Shown here in pieces: positions 12,193 through 23,900 of a stretch of 64,000 bases of DNA (its first letter is position 1; the number at the start of each line of letters is the position of its first letter). The notes beneath the pieces were generated by a model. The model was not told where the DNA came from. It did not search any database and saw only the letters and a program-made list of their open reading frames with translations. The position numbers were made by a program, and so were the translations under genes. The stretch comes from Punica granatum (Eukaryota > Streptophyta > Magnoliopsida > Myrtales > Lythraceae), in the NCBI RefSeq assembly GCF_007655135.1, contig NC_045132.1:25228354-25292353 (forward strand), read 5' to 3'.

Positions 12193-12193
12193 C
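12165..12193. repeat. (TTA)n microsatellite
   Basis: About ten uninterrupted TTA/ATT units. A shorter (ATC)n run lies just upstream at about 12052-12072. Confidence 0.9.
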
Positions 12194-12796
12194 GCTTTTA
12201 TCCACATTGAGGAAATGCCTTTTACAGAATATGTATAAAGGCTATCATATCCGTGGCCAGAAAATCGACCATTGAATTCGCAGAGGACCAGTCGAAATTT
12301 AGATCAATTATATAATCCCAAAATGATATTCTACCAATTAAAACAGATCTCACTCGATAATATTCGGATCAAACAACGAATCAATAGTAGGCTCTTATCA
12401 GCAACCGCGTATCTACTACTATAAGATCCGATTTTTTACGTCCTCGGTGTGGATCTCGACCTCAACCACTAGGTGCTCCCCCAACGAACAAATTAAGATT
12501 GAACCGAGCGAGTGATGTAAATATATAGTTGTATGCAGCGAGGTGGGCCCGTACCTGCGGGTGACGCAATCTGATCTTCTTAAGATTCAGGGGCAGGGGG
12601 TGAGCCCATGGTAGGCGTTCGTGCAAGCCAATAATTCTTTCCGGTTCGGAGTGGGACCCTCCCTTCTCGACCGTCAGATGACTCCCGACAGACAGCGACC
12701 AGAAATCGAGCGGCCCAGATTCTAGTGGGGCCCCGCTCCCACTACCGCAAAGGATGCTCCGTCACGTTCAATCCCCTATGGTCAATATTGCCCTTT

Positions 12797-12885
12797 CATC
12801 TCAAGTCAGCTGTATGTCTGATGTACCCCTGATCGAGGTCGAGGCTGGCACCAAAAATCACATCAACTATTTGACCAGAGTTTTA
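12797..12885 (-). repeat. Dispersed repeat segment, inverted relative to 16570-16660
   Basis: The reverse complement of this segment contains TGGTGCCAGCCTCGACCTC and GGTACATCAGACATACAGC. These align in order with TGGTGCCAGCCACGACCTC and GGTACATCACCATCATACAGC near 16600, and both copies are preceded by CTCTGGTCAAA. The two are diverged, oppositely oriented copies of one element of unknown class. Confidence 0.65.
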
Positions 12886-13016
12886 CTCCCAACTAATCCC
12901 AATTAATTAATAATAACTTTAACAAAAATATATATTTATATATATTATCTTTTTTCTTTTTTATAAAGATTTTCGAGTATATTTTCTTCGATTTGAGAGA
13001 GGTTCCGAGATTGAAT

Positions 13017-13215
13017 CTCGACAACAAAACGATCTTTTCTTTTCTTTTTCTTTTTCTTTTTTATTTTATTTTATTTTATAAGTAAGATTCATTACTAACT
13101 ATTAATCAGACTAAGAATCGCATTTGCGCAATCGACAAAACGAGTAGGATTCATTACTAACTAGTAAGATTCATTCTCGACAACAAAACGATCTAAGAAT
13201 CGCATTTGCGCAATG
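13017..13215. repeat. Shuffled short direct repeats
   Basis: Three short words recur: CTCGACAACAAAACGATCT (about 13017 and 13174), GATTCATTACTAACTA (about 13087 and 13147) and CTAAGAATCGCATTTGCGCA (about 13110 and 13193). The order suggests two overlapping duplications of a segment of about 60-150 bp, with deletion. A TTTTC/TTTTA-rich tract lies between them. Confidence 0.7.
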
Positions 13216-15075
13216 AAATTTGTTCGGATCGAAGACGCAATATGTATAATCAGTCTCAATTTGCAAATTACTCGGAAAAGAAACGATTTATAAAATAAGT
13301 TCATCAATGAATAACCTATCAAATCTTATTCAAAGAAAAGAATAATAGGTTCCCTTTATAAATAAAGGCGTAAATAGAATGAATCGGGTGAAAGGAGCAC
13401 AAGAATACTTTATATCGGATCGATTATGGACCTCTTTATTAACCGAAACATAAAAAGGAGTCTTCCTGGGACAAGCTGGTACGAGACTGTTCCTTGCCGT
13501 CAGATTCATCCTCGTGGCCATCAGTGCCATTAGGTGGAGTGTGTCCGAGCAGGCAGCAGATGATATTTGTGCAATATTATGGGCCAACGCCAACGCCAAC
13601 TCGATGAGGTGACGGGAACAAAGGTTGCTGTTTTGTTAATGGAGAGAGGAGCTTTAGGTCGTTGTCAGTTTGCCATCGTGTGTGAGGTGAGCTTCCAAAA
13701 AATGAATACATATAAAAATGTCCCCTCCTGCCCCTCCATCAGGCTTGTCTCCCTTGAATTTGGCTATAGTTTCATTCACTAACGCCAATCATTTATCTTC
13801 ATCTACAAATTTCTAGTGAACACGGAATCTGACATCGCATATTCATTGCCAGCAATTCGCCTCGACCTCGAGTTTGAGCGAGAATGAACAAGATCATCTT
13901 TAATAGTTGGGATGTGATCGACAGCGAAACTGACCGATAATCATACTGCGAATACGAGCATTAGTATCATCCCTACACAGAACTCACTATCGCGTGGTTT
14001 GTTTGATGGTGATATTAGCTTTGTTTCGACGCAATTTGGCTGCTAGCACAGGAGGAGGACATCTCTCCCAACGCCAAACGCAATATTTAATAACTTTATT
14101 TATGGGAAAAAAAAAAGATTTAATAAGGAATTGGAAAGGAGAAGAGGGGTTTTGCAGAAAAACAAAAGAGAGGGGGGAGGAGGGGCACCGGTACCCATAA
14201 AAACAAGACATAGAAGTAAGTAAAAATTTGTTTAGGCAGGCATGCAGAGTCGAAGGGCTTGAAAAGGCTGAAAGTGAAAGGGAAAGGAGTGAGTGGATGG
14301 AACCCAGAAAATGCACATTACTATTTACATGCGTAAGTAAATACATGGATTTCTGTCAGAGCCCTCCACCCAGCCCAGCCCCCATGTGACTCTGTGGACC
14401 TTACCCTCCACTTTCATACGAGTAAATATCCGATGAGCATTACTGAGTCATTATAAAAGTCGAAACGATTCTTCATATTGTGCCAAATAGAATAAATGAG
14501 CCTTTACATTGAGTGATTTTTCATATTTCGGCTAATTAATGAAGAACAATTGACTTAATATGGTTATGACACGTTGCAGTTCATCAAATATAGATATATA
14601 CTATGATAGAAGTCGGAAAGTTTTACACGATGTAGTAAAAATGAACTTTCGAATTTTTTTTGTCCATCTTTGTAAGTGTCAGAAATTCCAAAGGAAATTT
14701 GATTAAAATATAAAAAGCAGTATGCAATCAGCTCTCTTTTAAGAAGAGTTGATCAATAAAAAAAGAGAGTATAAAGTTGAGAAATTTTAAAATTAACAAA
14801 TATTATCCACTAATAAAATTTTCTACACTAGCCTACGCTTTGCGCGAGCCGATCGACTAGTACAATTAAAACTAATGTTCGAACTCGTGCATTGTACGCA
14901 CTTATTTCAATAATTGTTTTTTAAAAGTTTTGAAAGATATATTTAATTCTTTTAATTAGACCAATAAAAAATTTGAAAAATAGTTAAGAAATTTTCACCA
15001 GTAAACAAGATCTGGTATGTTCAGGCATATGAACCAGTTAGTCAAATTCTTCTAACATTCTTAATTATATTAAAA

Positions 15076-15890
15076 TTTAGGAATTTTTACCTAAAATAAC
15101 TCATAATTTAACCGTTTTGTCAAATCTATTTTATTGTTTATTTTTTGTATAAAATATAGGGGTAATTACACTGGTGGTCCAAAAAGTTTCACTAATGTAT
15201 CAAGTTGGTCCAAAAAGTTTTTTTTGTTACTTGATGATACCAAATGTTTTAAAAGTGTAACATGATAGTACAAACCGTTATCTCACCATTGACACTGTCA
15301 ACCAAAGCTGACGTGGCCAAAACGTGGCCGACACGTGGCTCTAATATGTTTTTAAGAGTTGGTGGAACGTTACATGATGGTTCAAACTCTTTTGAAATTA
15401 TCACTTAATGGTCCAAAATGTTTTACAAATGTAACACAATAGTACAAAATATTTCTTTAATTAACTTAAAGGTCCACCCATGTCAATGGCGAGATGACGA
15501 CGTCAATGGCGAGATAACGGTTTGTACTATCATGTTACAACTTTGAAACATTTTGTACCATCAAGTAGCAAAAAAAACTTTTTGAACCAACTTGATACAT
15601 TAGTGAAACTTTTTGGACCACCAATGTAATTACCCCTAAAATCTATCACGGCGTTATCTTTTTTGTCAACATCTAACGGCCGTGCTGACGTGACACGTGG
15701 AGAGATAGTGGGCCACACTTGCCACATGGGTGCCACGTCAGCACGATCGTTAGATGTCGACGGAAAAAATAACGCCGAAATATATTTGATGCAAAAAAAA
15801 TCGCGTGATAGATTTGATAAAAAAATATATAATAAATTTGATAAAATAGTTAAATTATGAGTCATTTTAAGTAAATTTTATTAAATTTTA
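15076..15890. mobile_element. Outer MITE-like inverted-repeat element, interrupted by a second MITE
   Basis: Leaving out 15157-15638, the remaining left arm (about 15076-15156 plus 15639-15705) is the inverted complement of the right arm (about 15735-15890). Matching landmarks are AACTCATAATTTAAC with ATTATGAGTCATTTTA, and GGCGTTATCTTTTTTGTC with GACGGAAAAAATAACGCC. CATCTAACGGCCGTGCTGACGTG pairs with CACGTCAGCACGATCGTTAGATG. The centre contains ACACGTGG (G-box-like) and CCACGTCA. There is no coding capacity. Exact ends and target-site duplication are uncertain. Confidence 0.8.
15157..15638. mobile_element. Inner MITE with long terminal inverted repeats
   Basis: The element starts TAGGGGTAATTACACTGGTG and ends CACCAATGTAATTACCCCTA. 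The terminal inverted repeats extend about 140 bp, through the TGGTCCAAAAAGTTTCACTA, GTATCAAGTTGGTCCAAAAA and GATAACGGTTTGTACTATCA landmarks and their complements. The core of about 200 bp between the arms has no open reading frame. It sits inside the left arm of the outer element, so it inserted later. Confidence 0.9.
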
Positions 15891-16137
15891 TTTCTATCTC
15901 GAAGGTCAAAATCCGGTTTGAAAAGGCAGCCGTGGAAAGATTAATTGAAGGCCTTTTTCAGAATCTGGTGGACTTATAACGATACGCTGCTAATGAGAGT
16001 GAGTTGTTTTAGTGGCTGCTTTTCTTTTTAATATTTACACTAGTTAAAATCAGTTTTTCAGGTTTTTTATCTTATCGATTAATTTAATTTCAGATGAGAG
16101 GATCACGACCCTTCAATACGGAGAAGAGACTTTAATG

Positions 16138-16338
16138 TTGTGCTTGGTTTCACAGTTAAAATCACAAAAATTTTAACTTTAATTTTAACTCAACACACTA
16201 CAGTCTACATAATAAAAATATACATTTCCCAAGTTAAAAATTTTAACTTTAACTTTAACTCAACACACTACACAATCATTTGTTATTTTTTACAATCAAA
16301 ATCAAAGTTACTTTAACTCTGAAACCACACGCATTATA
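16138..16338. mobile_element. MITE copy A of the TTTAACTTTAACTC family
   Basis: It starts GCTTGGTTTCACAGTTAAAA and ends TTTAACTCTGAAACCACACG, imperfect terminal inverted repeats. Internally the string TTTTAACTTTAA..TTAACTCAACACACTACA occurs twice (about 16176-16203 and 16236-16273), suggesting an internal duplication. TTA/TAA trinucleotides at both flanks would fit a PIF/Harbinger-type (Tourist) element. Confidence 0.75.
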
Positions 16339-16569
16339 ATAAAGTGCGACTATCCGAACTCAAAGGTTCAACAGTTGACCAGCCTGGTCAATGAGAAGTT
16401 TGAGTCGATCGCGATTTCTTCGAAGTAAGTATTTGATTTTTCGTATAATGAATGCACGTGTTAATGACTTAAGTGTTAGATGAATGAGCGTTTAAGGTTA
16501 GTGGTCATTGTTTTCACAGCTCCCGTACTAAGAGGAGGAGGTCGATGGGGCTAGTATTAGTCGGGGAGG

Positions 16570-16660
16570 ATTCGACTCTCTGGTCAAAATACCTCATGTG
16601 AATTTTGGTGCCAGCCACGACCTCTATCAGAGGTACATCACCATCATACAGCAAGTACCG
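16570..16660 (+). repeat. Dispersed repeat segment, inverted partner of 12797-12885
   Basis: It shares ordered landmarks with the reverse complement of 12797-12885 (CTCTGGTCAAA, TTTTGGTGCCAGCC, CGACCTC, GGTACATCA). Element class is unknown; no coding frame is visible. Confidence 0.65.
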
Positions 16661-17267
16661 TCCCATACCTTTCACAGGCTTTGCGTCCATGAAGCCTGGA
16701 ATCGTGATCGACTCGCAAACATCCTATCCTGTTGGCACAAAGATTATTGTTTTGTTTCCCTTTCTAGGTGATTAATATGGTAATGGTTCGGTTTATTGTT
16801 GAAATCACAGTGCAAGGATGTGTTTTGCACACTATAAAAAATGACAACATACACATATATAATTAAAAAAATAAAATATAAAAAAATCCAACAACAACGA
16901 CAATATGATAACATACTTCTGACCGTTTTGTTAATTATTCTTCACATTTAGTCATACTAGAGATCCATCGTGTTACACAAGGCTATATTAAAATTTTCTG
17001 TTTGGATTTCGTGCGCGCCTGTATGCTATTTTATCAATCGCACTAAATATTGATTTCTTCTTCCTTTATTGTTGGTAATTTAAAGTAATTCTTAACGAAA
17101 GGAAATTTTAATCGCCCCATAAAGCTCATATTGATTAATGAAATTTTCTCAATTTTTAAGGATTTTTTTTATTGCTTAAATTATTTAATAAATCTTGATT
17201 TTTTGAATTTTCAAATATATTTTTCAGAAATTGTTCAGTAAATCTTGAATTTTCAGTTTCTTCAATC

Positions 17268-17312
17268 TATCTATATCTATATCTATATATATATATATAA
17301 TATATAAAGCGA
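17268..17312. repeat. (CTATAT)n/(TA)n microsatellite
   Basis: An alternating run of CTATAT units passing into pure TA. Confidence 0.85.
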
Positions 17313-18618
17313 AGCTATATTGGACTCGATTAGATGGCCTTAGAATGCTCGGATTGCTGAATGAAATTTTCTCAAAATTTTGAATATTTTTTAAATATTT
17401 TTATCTATGATAATTTATATATAATATCCCTATCTCTAATGATTTTATAGATATATGAATCGTATTCAATTTTCAAAAACCAAATTAGTCCATTTTTTTT
17501 AGATTTTGTATAAAAAGTTATAAATAAATAAGAAGCACCGCCACATAAACAATGACATATTCAACTCTCAAAAAATACGTCCACTGCTAGAGCACTCAAA
17601 AATATGTCTACCACAATGTGCGTTAGATTTTTTTGAAATTCTCAATCTCGAAAGTAGAGAGGGTATGAAAGCCGTGATAAACCAATATTAACTTTTATTT
17701 TCTGTTATCTTTTATATGTATGTCTACTTATTTTCTCGTGAAAATTTTTTCATCAAATTTTATTATTTGTCCTGCGTATATAGCATGTTTTACTTTGAAT
17801 TTTTTTCTTTGTACATATTAAAGTCGAAGGTAAGATTTTTAAAAAGTACGTTTATCATTAGACATGAAGGTGAGTTTTTCAATTATTTATATTTCATTTT
17901 GTCACTTATGTACAACCAATAGTTTTAGAATGTTCGAATTGCTACAGGAAATTTTGTGAAATTTTCAAATCATCTAATTTATTTATATGTCGTGTCAAAT
18001 TCGGAATAAAAAAAAGATGTTATGTAGGCTCATTAGAAGGATGTCTTTTAACATTCTTTAATACAAGTTTTCGTATGCTATTCATCACTTTGAATAACCA
18101 TTAGCCGTATATTCAAAATCATTTTTTTATTTATTGTAAATTATTATGATTTTTAAGCAATTCGAAAATACGGTGAAATTTGATCAATGTAAAATATATT
18201 TTGAACTTTTAAAAGTTATAGTTTGAACTTTCCAAACACCATTTTGAACTTTTAATTTTTCTAGTGTGCAATCTGGTATTCGGAAATCCAATGAATTTCG
18301 ATTAATCCAATAAAGTTGGATCGACTTACTAAGGAGTAAAACTATCCCAACATGAACTTTCTCCATTTACATGATTCGAACTCGAAACTGCTTGAACCAA
18401 CGTTGGTTGGACTTCGAAATTTTCGTTCATATCTAGATAACATCGTTTGGATTAATTTAAATCTCTGCATGAGTTATTTTAATAAATCTCAAATTGAATT
18501 TTTGAGTAATTTTATTATTATTATTATTTGCATGACCATCTACGTAATATATTTTGAATAATTATTTATTTATTCATTTTAAGATGATGACGTGCTTTAA
18601 CACATCGAGATCTATACA

Positions 18619-18883
18619 ATGCGTTTGTTTTCGGAGTTAAAGTTACGAATTTGTGATTGTGATTGTGATTGTAGAAGAAGACAAAAATATATGGGGCCCA
18701 CCAGTTTGACTTTTGAAATATGAAATGAATGGAAGGTATAGATAATTAATTATAATGAGATTGTATTTTAATAATATATGGGGCCCACCAATTTGACTTT
18801 TAAAATGTGTGTTTTGTTGTGTAGTGTTTTAAGTTAAAGTTAAAGTTAAAATCTTAAATCACGACTTTGAAAACAAACGGAGC
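18619..18883. mobile_element. MITE copy B of the TTTAACTTTAACTC family
   Basis: It starts ATGCGTTTGTTTTCGGAGTTA and ends AAAACAAACGGAGC. It carries the reversed family motif GTTGTGTAGTGTTTTAAGTT and two copies of ATATGGGGCCCACCA (18689 and 18776) in its core. There is no coding capacity. Confidence 0.75.
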
Positions 18884-20810
18884 AATAATATCTTAGATCA
18901 GGGGTCCAATTACAGGATTAGGTACACCCTATTAGAAAACCAAAGAGGAGGGAGAGTGGGAGACAATGGCGCCCAAATTTTGGTGGGAATGCACCAAGAA
19001 AGTCCCCATATAGTTTTGGTTTTCAATTTTCATTCTCCATGCACGCACCCTCACATAGTCTTCAAATGCAGTCAAGGACATAAGAGTGCAAACTGCTTCT
19101 CATATGTCTTCCTATAGGCCAAGAACGGTTTCGTGAAAATGATCGATATATCTGCATAATCGGATCCTAAACTGTACCCATCCACGTATCGTGCGACTTT
19201 GAAATACAATTTCAGCCCCCGAACAAAGCACATACGTTTCACCTGAGGTTCCGCGCGACATCTACCTGCATTATTACAGTTTGTAAGAAGTGCAATTTAT
19301 AAGGGCAGGGTAAACTTTAAGCTGCAAAATGGTCCGTCTCTTCGGAGACATCCGATAAAATTGAAACGATGCTGGGAAGTTGCGAAATAGTCCAAATGAA
19401 ATTCTTTCTGCATATTGATCTTGAGAAGGCTCGCCGAATATTGGGCCAACAAAGGGTTTATAAATTATAACTGAGCTGTCCAACTAGAAAAGCAAACATA
19501 TGCCTGGGCCCAAATCAATCGATGCACAAGTTCACGAGACGATCCTCTCCTCGCAACGGCACGATGAGGAATAAATAAACGTTACGACTCAATCACGGAA
19601 TTTTCTCGTTATATAAAATAACGGGAAAATTCCATGATATCTATTTTCCCAGTGATAGTTAATTAGTTATCTAACCGATCCTATCTAGGTGCATGTTCCG
19701 AGGCTCGAATTCACGTATCTTCATGTGAATCTGAAACTCTTTTCCCCCTCATTCGTGCAATCATGTCTCGACCATGGATTCTAGATAACGTTGATCATCT
19801 CGTCTAGGTCGATCAGCTCTTCACCGACTAAGGTAGCATAATTCAAAGTCTTACTCTTACTCCTATCGAACATCTCCATATAAACAAAATTCGGGGCGAA
19901 AATAGTAACTTTTCTCAATCGATATGAATGATCCTGTGTCGGTATGATGCGTCCCTGTTGGAGTTTACCCATGAAGGACCACTTCTTCCAAGTAGATAGC
20001 TCTTCAACAATGCAGCCCGGCGAAGCCACAAATGCGGTAAACCGTATTGACCCCCCGCACCCCCCAATCATGTCTGAACTGGGGTTCGATGAAGATAACA
20101 TAACGGATGAACTCAAACTCGAGATGATCGCAGGACCGTAACCGGTTTAACTCGGGATAGTTCGTCAGGGTTGGTCCATGCCACACTTGAAAGAAACATA
20201 GGTGGTGCTCTTATTTTGGGTCACGAAGAGTACTAAAAGCGGCATTAAATCCTGTGGGCAGGTATTAGATACAAGCCACCATCCCATAATAAATCGATCA
20301 GTTTCCATTTACCCAAAAAGAAAAGGAAAAAAAAAAAAAAGGGCAACACTTCCCAACTGCTGAAGGTATATTAAAGACTGACAGACAGAGAGAGACTGAC
20401 CACATTTATTTCACTCACTCGCCACCAATATGATATGATATCTCCATAAAACCAACCCAATTGATCATTATCGATCTTAAATCTCGCTTCTCAGTCGATT
20501 GATTATCGTATGCTCTTAGTACATCGCTCGGCATGTGCATGCTAACAAACAACTAAGTATATTATCGGTCAAAAGAATGTATAAAGCTTTCATGTCATAT
20601 ACATCTATTACGTTATTAATCGAATTCGATATATCATTGAATGCTCGACGTACATATATAGCCAACGGTTGTCTGCTCTCTCTGTGCGAACAGTCCCCGG
20701 ACAAGACCTTTTATGGGCTGCATGGACAAATTAGTTGTCTGGGAAATCTCATTAATTTTCTGCATATGATCTCATAAATACAAAAAATATTCATACCATC
20801 CACCGAAAAA

Positions 20811-20830
20811 AAGAAGAAGAAGAAGAAGAA
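20811..20830. repeat. (AAG)n microsatellite in the leader of the first ABCG gene
   Basis: A GAA/AAG run of about seven units, roughly 90 bp upstream of the ATG at 20917, probably within the 5' untranslated region. Confidence 0.8.
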
Positions 20831-20916
20831 ACCCATTCCGTAAAGGCAGATAGTCCATTAAGCCTCCTATTCTCTCCTCTCCTCTGTTTTCTATTCCTGC
20901 TGTTTTCAGAGACGTA

Positions 20917-23900
20917 ATGGAGATAGAGGTGGCGGGCGGCAGCGGTGGAGGTGGAGGTGGAGGTGGAGAGCATCGGGAGCTGGCGTCGGTGGTGGCAGCG
21001 GGTGGTGAGATGGAGGAGGTCAGGGGGACGTACTTGGTGTGGGAGGACTTGACGGTGGTGCTGCCGAACTTCAGCCACGGCCCAACCAGGAGGCTGCTTC
21101 AGGGCCTCCATGGCTACGCCGTGCCGGGTCGGATCATGGCCATCATGGGCCCTTCCGGGTCCGGTAAATCCACCCTTCTTGATTCTTTAGCAGGTTTGTT
21201 TTGGTCCCCCTCTCTATTCTTTCTTTCTTTACTACAACACGTCTCATCTTATGTTTGATATGTCGATTCTATGTACCTGTGCATGACTGCACCACGTTCA
21301 GCTTCGATAACTTGGTCACTTGGTCCCATAAAGTTTCAATCTTTAGTTCCGTAGATCGAGGCCCTCGAGGGTATCCGGTCTTTTTTTCTTTTTTCCTTTG
21401 ATGAAATTAGTTATAAGGTATTCTCAATTTATTTAATTAGAATATATTTCTCGATAAGATCGATATCCTTGGCAATAATTCTGCTCGGCTTTTCAATCAT
21501 GCAGTAGCATGCTGACGGAAAATATTATCTATTTGTTATTTTTAAACTGTTCCGCGATGCGCAACGTGTTGTCAGTAAATTTTAATCCCTGGATCTCCCC
21601 TAGGGATCATGATGATTCCATGTTTTGTGAAAAGTTGAACATGATGATTCCTTTATTTTTATTTTTATTTTGGGGAACACTTTGGGCCATTGAAATGCCA
21701 TTCAAAGAAAGGAATTGTTTGGGCCCACTTGCCAAATTGGAGCTTTCCTCCTTAATCATCATACGTGTGATGGTAACTGCGGGCTGTCTCTTAATTTGCC
21801 ATCTACTATCTTGGGTTTTGGAAGGTATTAATGAGATTTACTTCAATTGAGGCTTTATTCTCCAATTTAGGGAACATCTATAGTTGAAAATAGAGTTATT
21901 AATCTAATTTTTGAGATACTATAATGTAACATTTTGTTACATTAAACTCGTTACTGTACTACGTTCACGGTTACTGAAAATGGAACCGTAGCGCGAATTG
22001 GCTCACTAATCATGCGTACCCATTTTCGAGTTTGATATTTACTAGTTTTCGGAAAATTAAGGTGAAGCTGACGCAATCTAATTTACCCGTAATTTCTGGT
22101 CATGTAATTTTGCCATTATGGCCTTAATTTCTTTTTTTTAAAATTTTTTAAATTTTAATGTAATTTATGTTGTGCGTATGTTATATTTTCTACAGGCAGA
22201 TTATCAGGAAATGTGATCATGACCGGAAATGTCCTCTTGAATGGGAAGAAGAGGAGGATCGAGTACGGCGTAGTTGTGAGTACTTTGCTTCTCGGCTTGG
22301 CCACACCCACATTTCCTCGTATTTGAAGGATAACATACATCTGAGTCCCGAACACCGGAACGAAACCGAAGTGGTGTCGTGGCATGCATTGATATCATGT
22401 CTGACTAGAGTAGTGTCGCGATCCTGAATTTAGACAAACGAACGGTCCTTTCTACGCTAAGACTGTCGATGATGATCACGAGCTTTCTCTTGATTCTTTC
22501 TCAGGCCTATGTGACCCAAGAAGATGTGTTACTTGGGACGCTAACAGTGAGGGAGACGATAAGATACTCGGCACTCTTGAGGCTCCCGACCTCGATGACC
22601 AGACAGGAAGTGGATGAAGTCGTGGAAGGGACGATCATGGAGCTGGGCCTCCAAGACTGCGCCGACACAGTGATTGGGAGCTGGCATTTGAGGGGGATAA
22701 GTGGCGGGGAGAAGAAGAGGCTAAGCATAGCCTTAGAAATCCTCACCAAACCTCACTTGCTGTTCCTCGACGAGCCAACCAGTGGGCTCGACAGCGCCTC
22801 GGCCTTCTTCGTGGTGCAGACACTGAGGAACATTGCTCGGGATGGCAGGACGGTGATTTCCTCGATTCACCAGCCCAGCAGCGAGGTGTTTGCCCTGTTT
22901 GATGACCTGTTCCTGCTGTCGGGCGGTGAGACTGTGTACTTTGGAGAAGCGAAAATGGCCATTGAGGTATGCGAGAGAAAGAAACAAGGCCCCAGGGGGA
23001 AGTTTTCCAGGAAAATGAGAAGAATAAGAAAATGTCTTCTGTTTTGGTTTCAGATAAGTGAAAAATCCAAAGCTAAAAAAAGTTTTTCGGAACCAAACTG
23101 ACTTACAATCAGGAGCTTGTTGAAAACACGATCCGATGTGTCCAAACATCAATTCAACACTTAAAATAAGTATGATAACCTCGAAGACACAGTCCATTTC
23201 TTAATTTGAAAACGATAGCATACTATGTAGTCATTTGTGAAGCCTCGTGTTTCTCATTAAAGTTGCCAACTACAAATGGTGGTTGAAGGGGCGGGCCGAA
23301 TGATACTTGCCAGGTGCAACACCATAGTAGCCGGTGTCATTTACCGAAAACGATATAATGTAGAGCCACTTATGAAATTGATCCCATAGCCAAGTAGCTA
23401 ACTTATTGATCAGACCAGAAAATCTGAGACCATGCATTGTACTGCTAGCATGATGATTTAGTGTGAGTTCGAAATCTTACCTTCTCGATGCCAATAAGAA
23501 GTTTTGCACCTGGAATAAGTAATATACTGAGCAGTGATTTCGACTGTTGAACTACATCCAGTTCTTTGCTGAGGCGGGCTTCCCTTGTCCGAGCAGAAGA
23601 AACCCTTCTGATCACTTCTTACGCTGCATAAACTCCGACTTTGATGTGGTAACAGCTACACTCAAAGGATCTCAAAGGATTCGGGTATGTAAATATCCCC
23701 TGCAATTTCATCAATCTATGCATCTTTTTGACGAGAACATTGCAGAGGAGCTCTCATGGAATTTTTCTGTTTTTCTAATTATGATATCATCCGAACTGAT
23801 ATTAAAGGATGCTCCAACTTCATCGGACCCGTTCATGAACTTGGCAACAGCAGAGATTAAAGGACTGCTTGTTCAGAAGTATAGGAGCTCAAAGTATGCG

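Larger units (their letters stand above)
10687..20916. other. Gene-poor 10-kb region, MITE- and microsatellite-rich
   Basis: I find no convincing protein gene over this span. 10687-11200 is the 5' leader and promoter side of the CCCH gene, with a CT tract. The rest is AT-rich and holds the repeats listed separately: a (TTA)n tract, a shuffled short-repeat patch at 13017-13215, nested MITEs at 15076-15890, MITE copies at 16138-16338 and 18619-18883, and an inverted dispersed pair at 12.8 and 16.6 kb. A weak element-like stretch at 11770-11990 starts GGCTTGTTTGGATGG and ends CCCAAACAGC. Open frames here (for example 11211-11519, 13987-14346, 19781-20116) match nothing I know. Confidence 0.5.

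Noticed and set aside
19781..20116. A 111-codon minus-strand frame upstream of ABCG copy 1
   Set aside because: No recognisable family and no supporting exon context; treated as chance.
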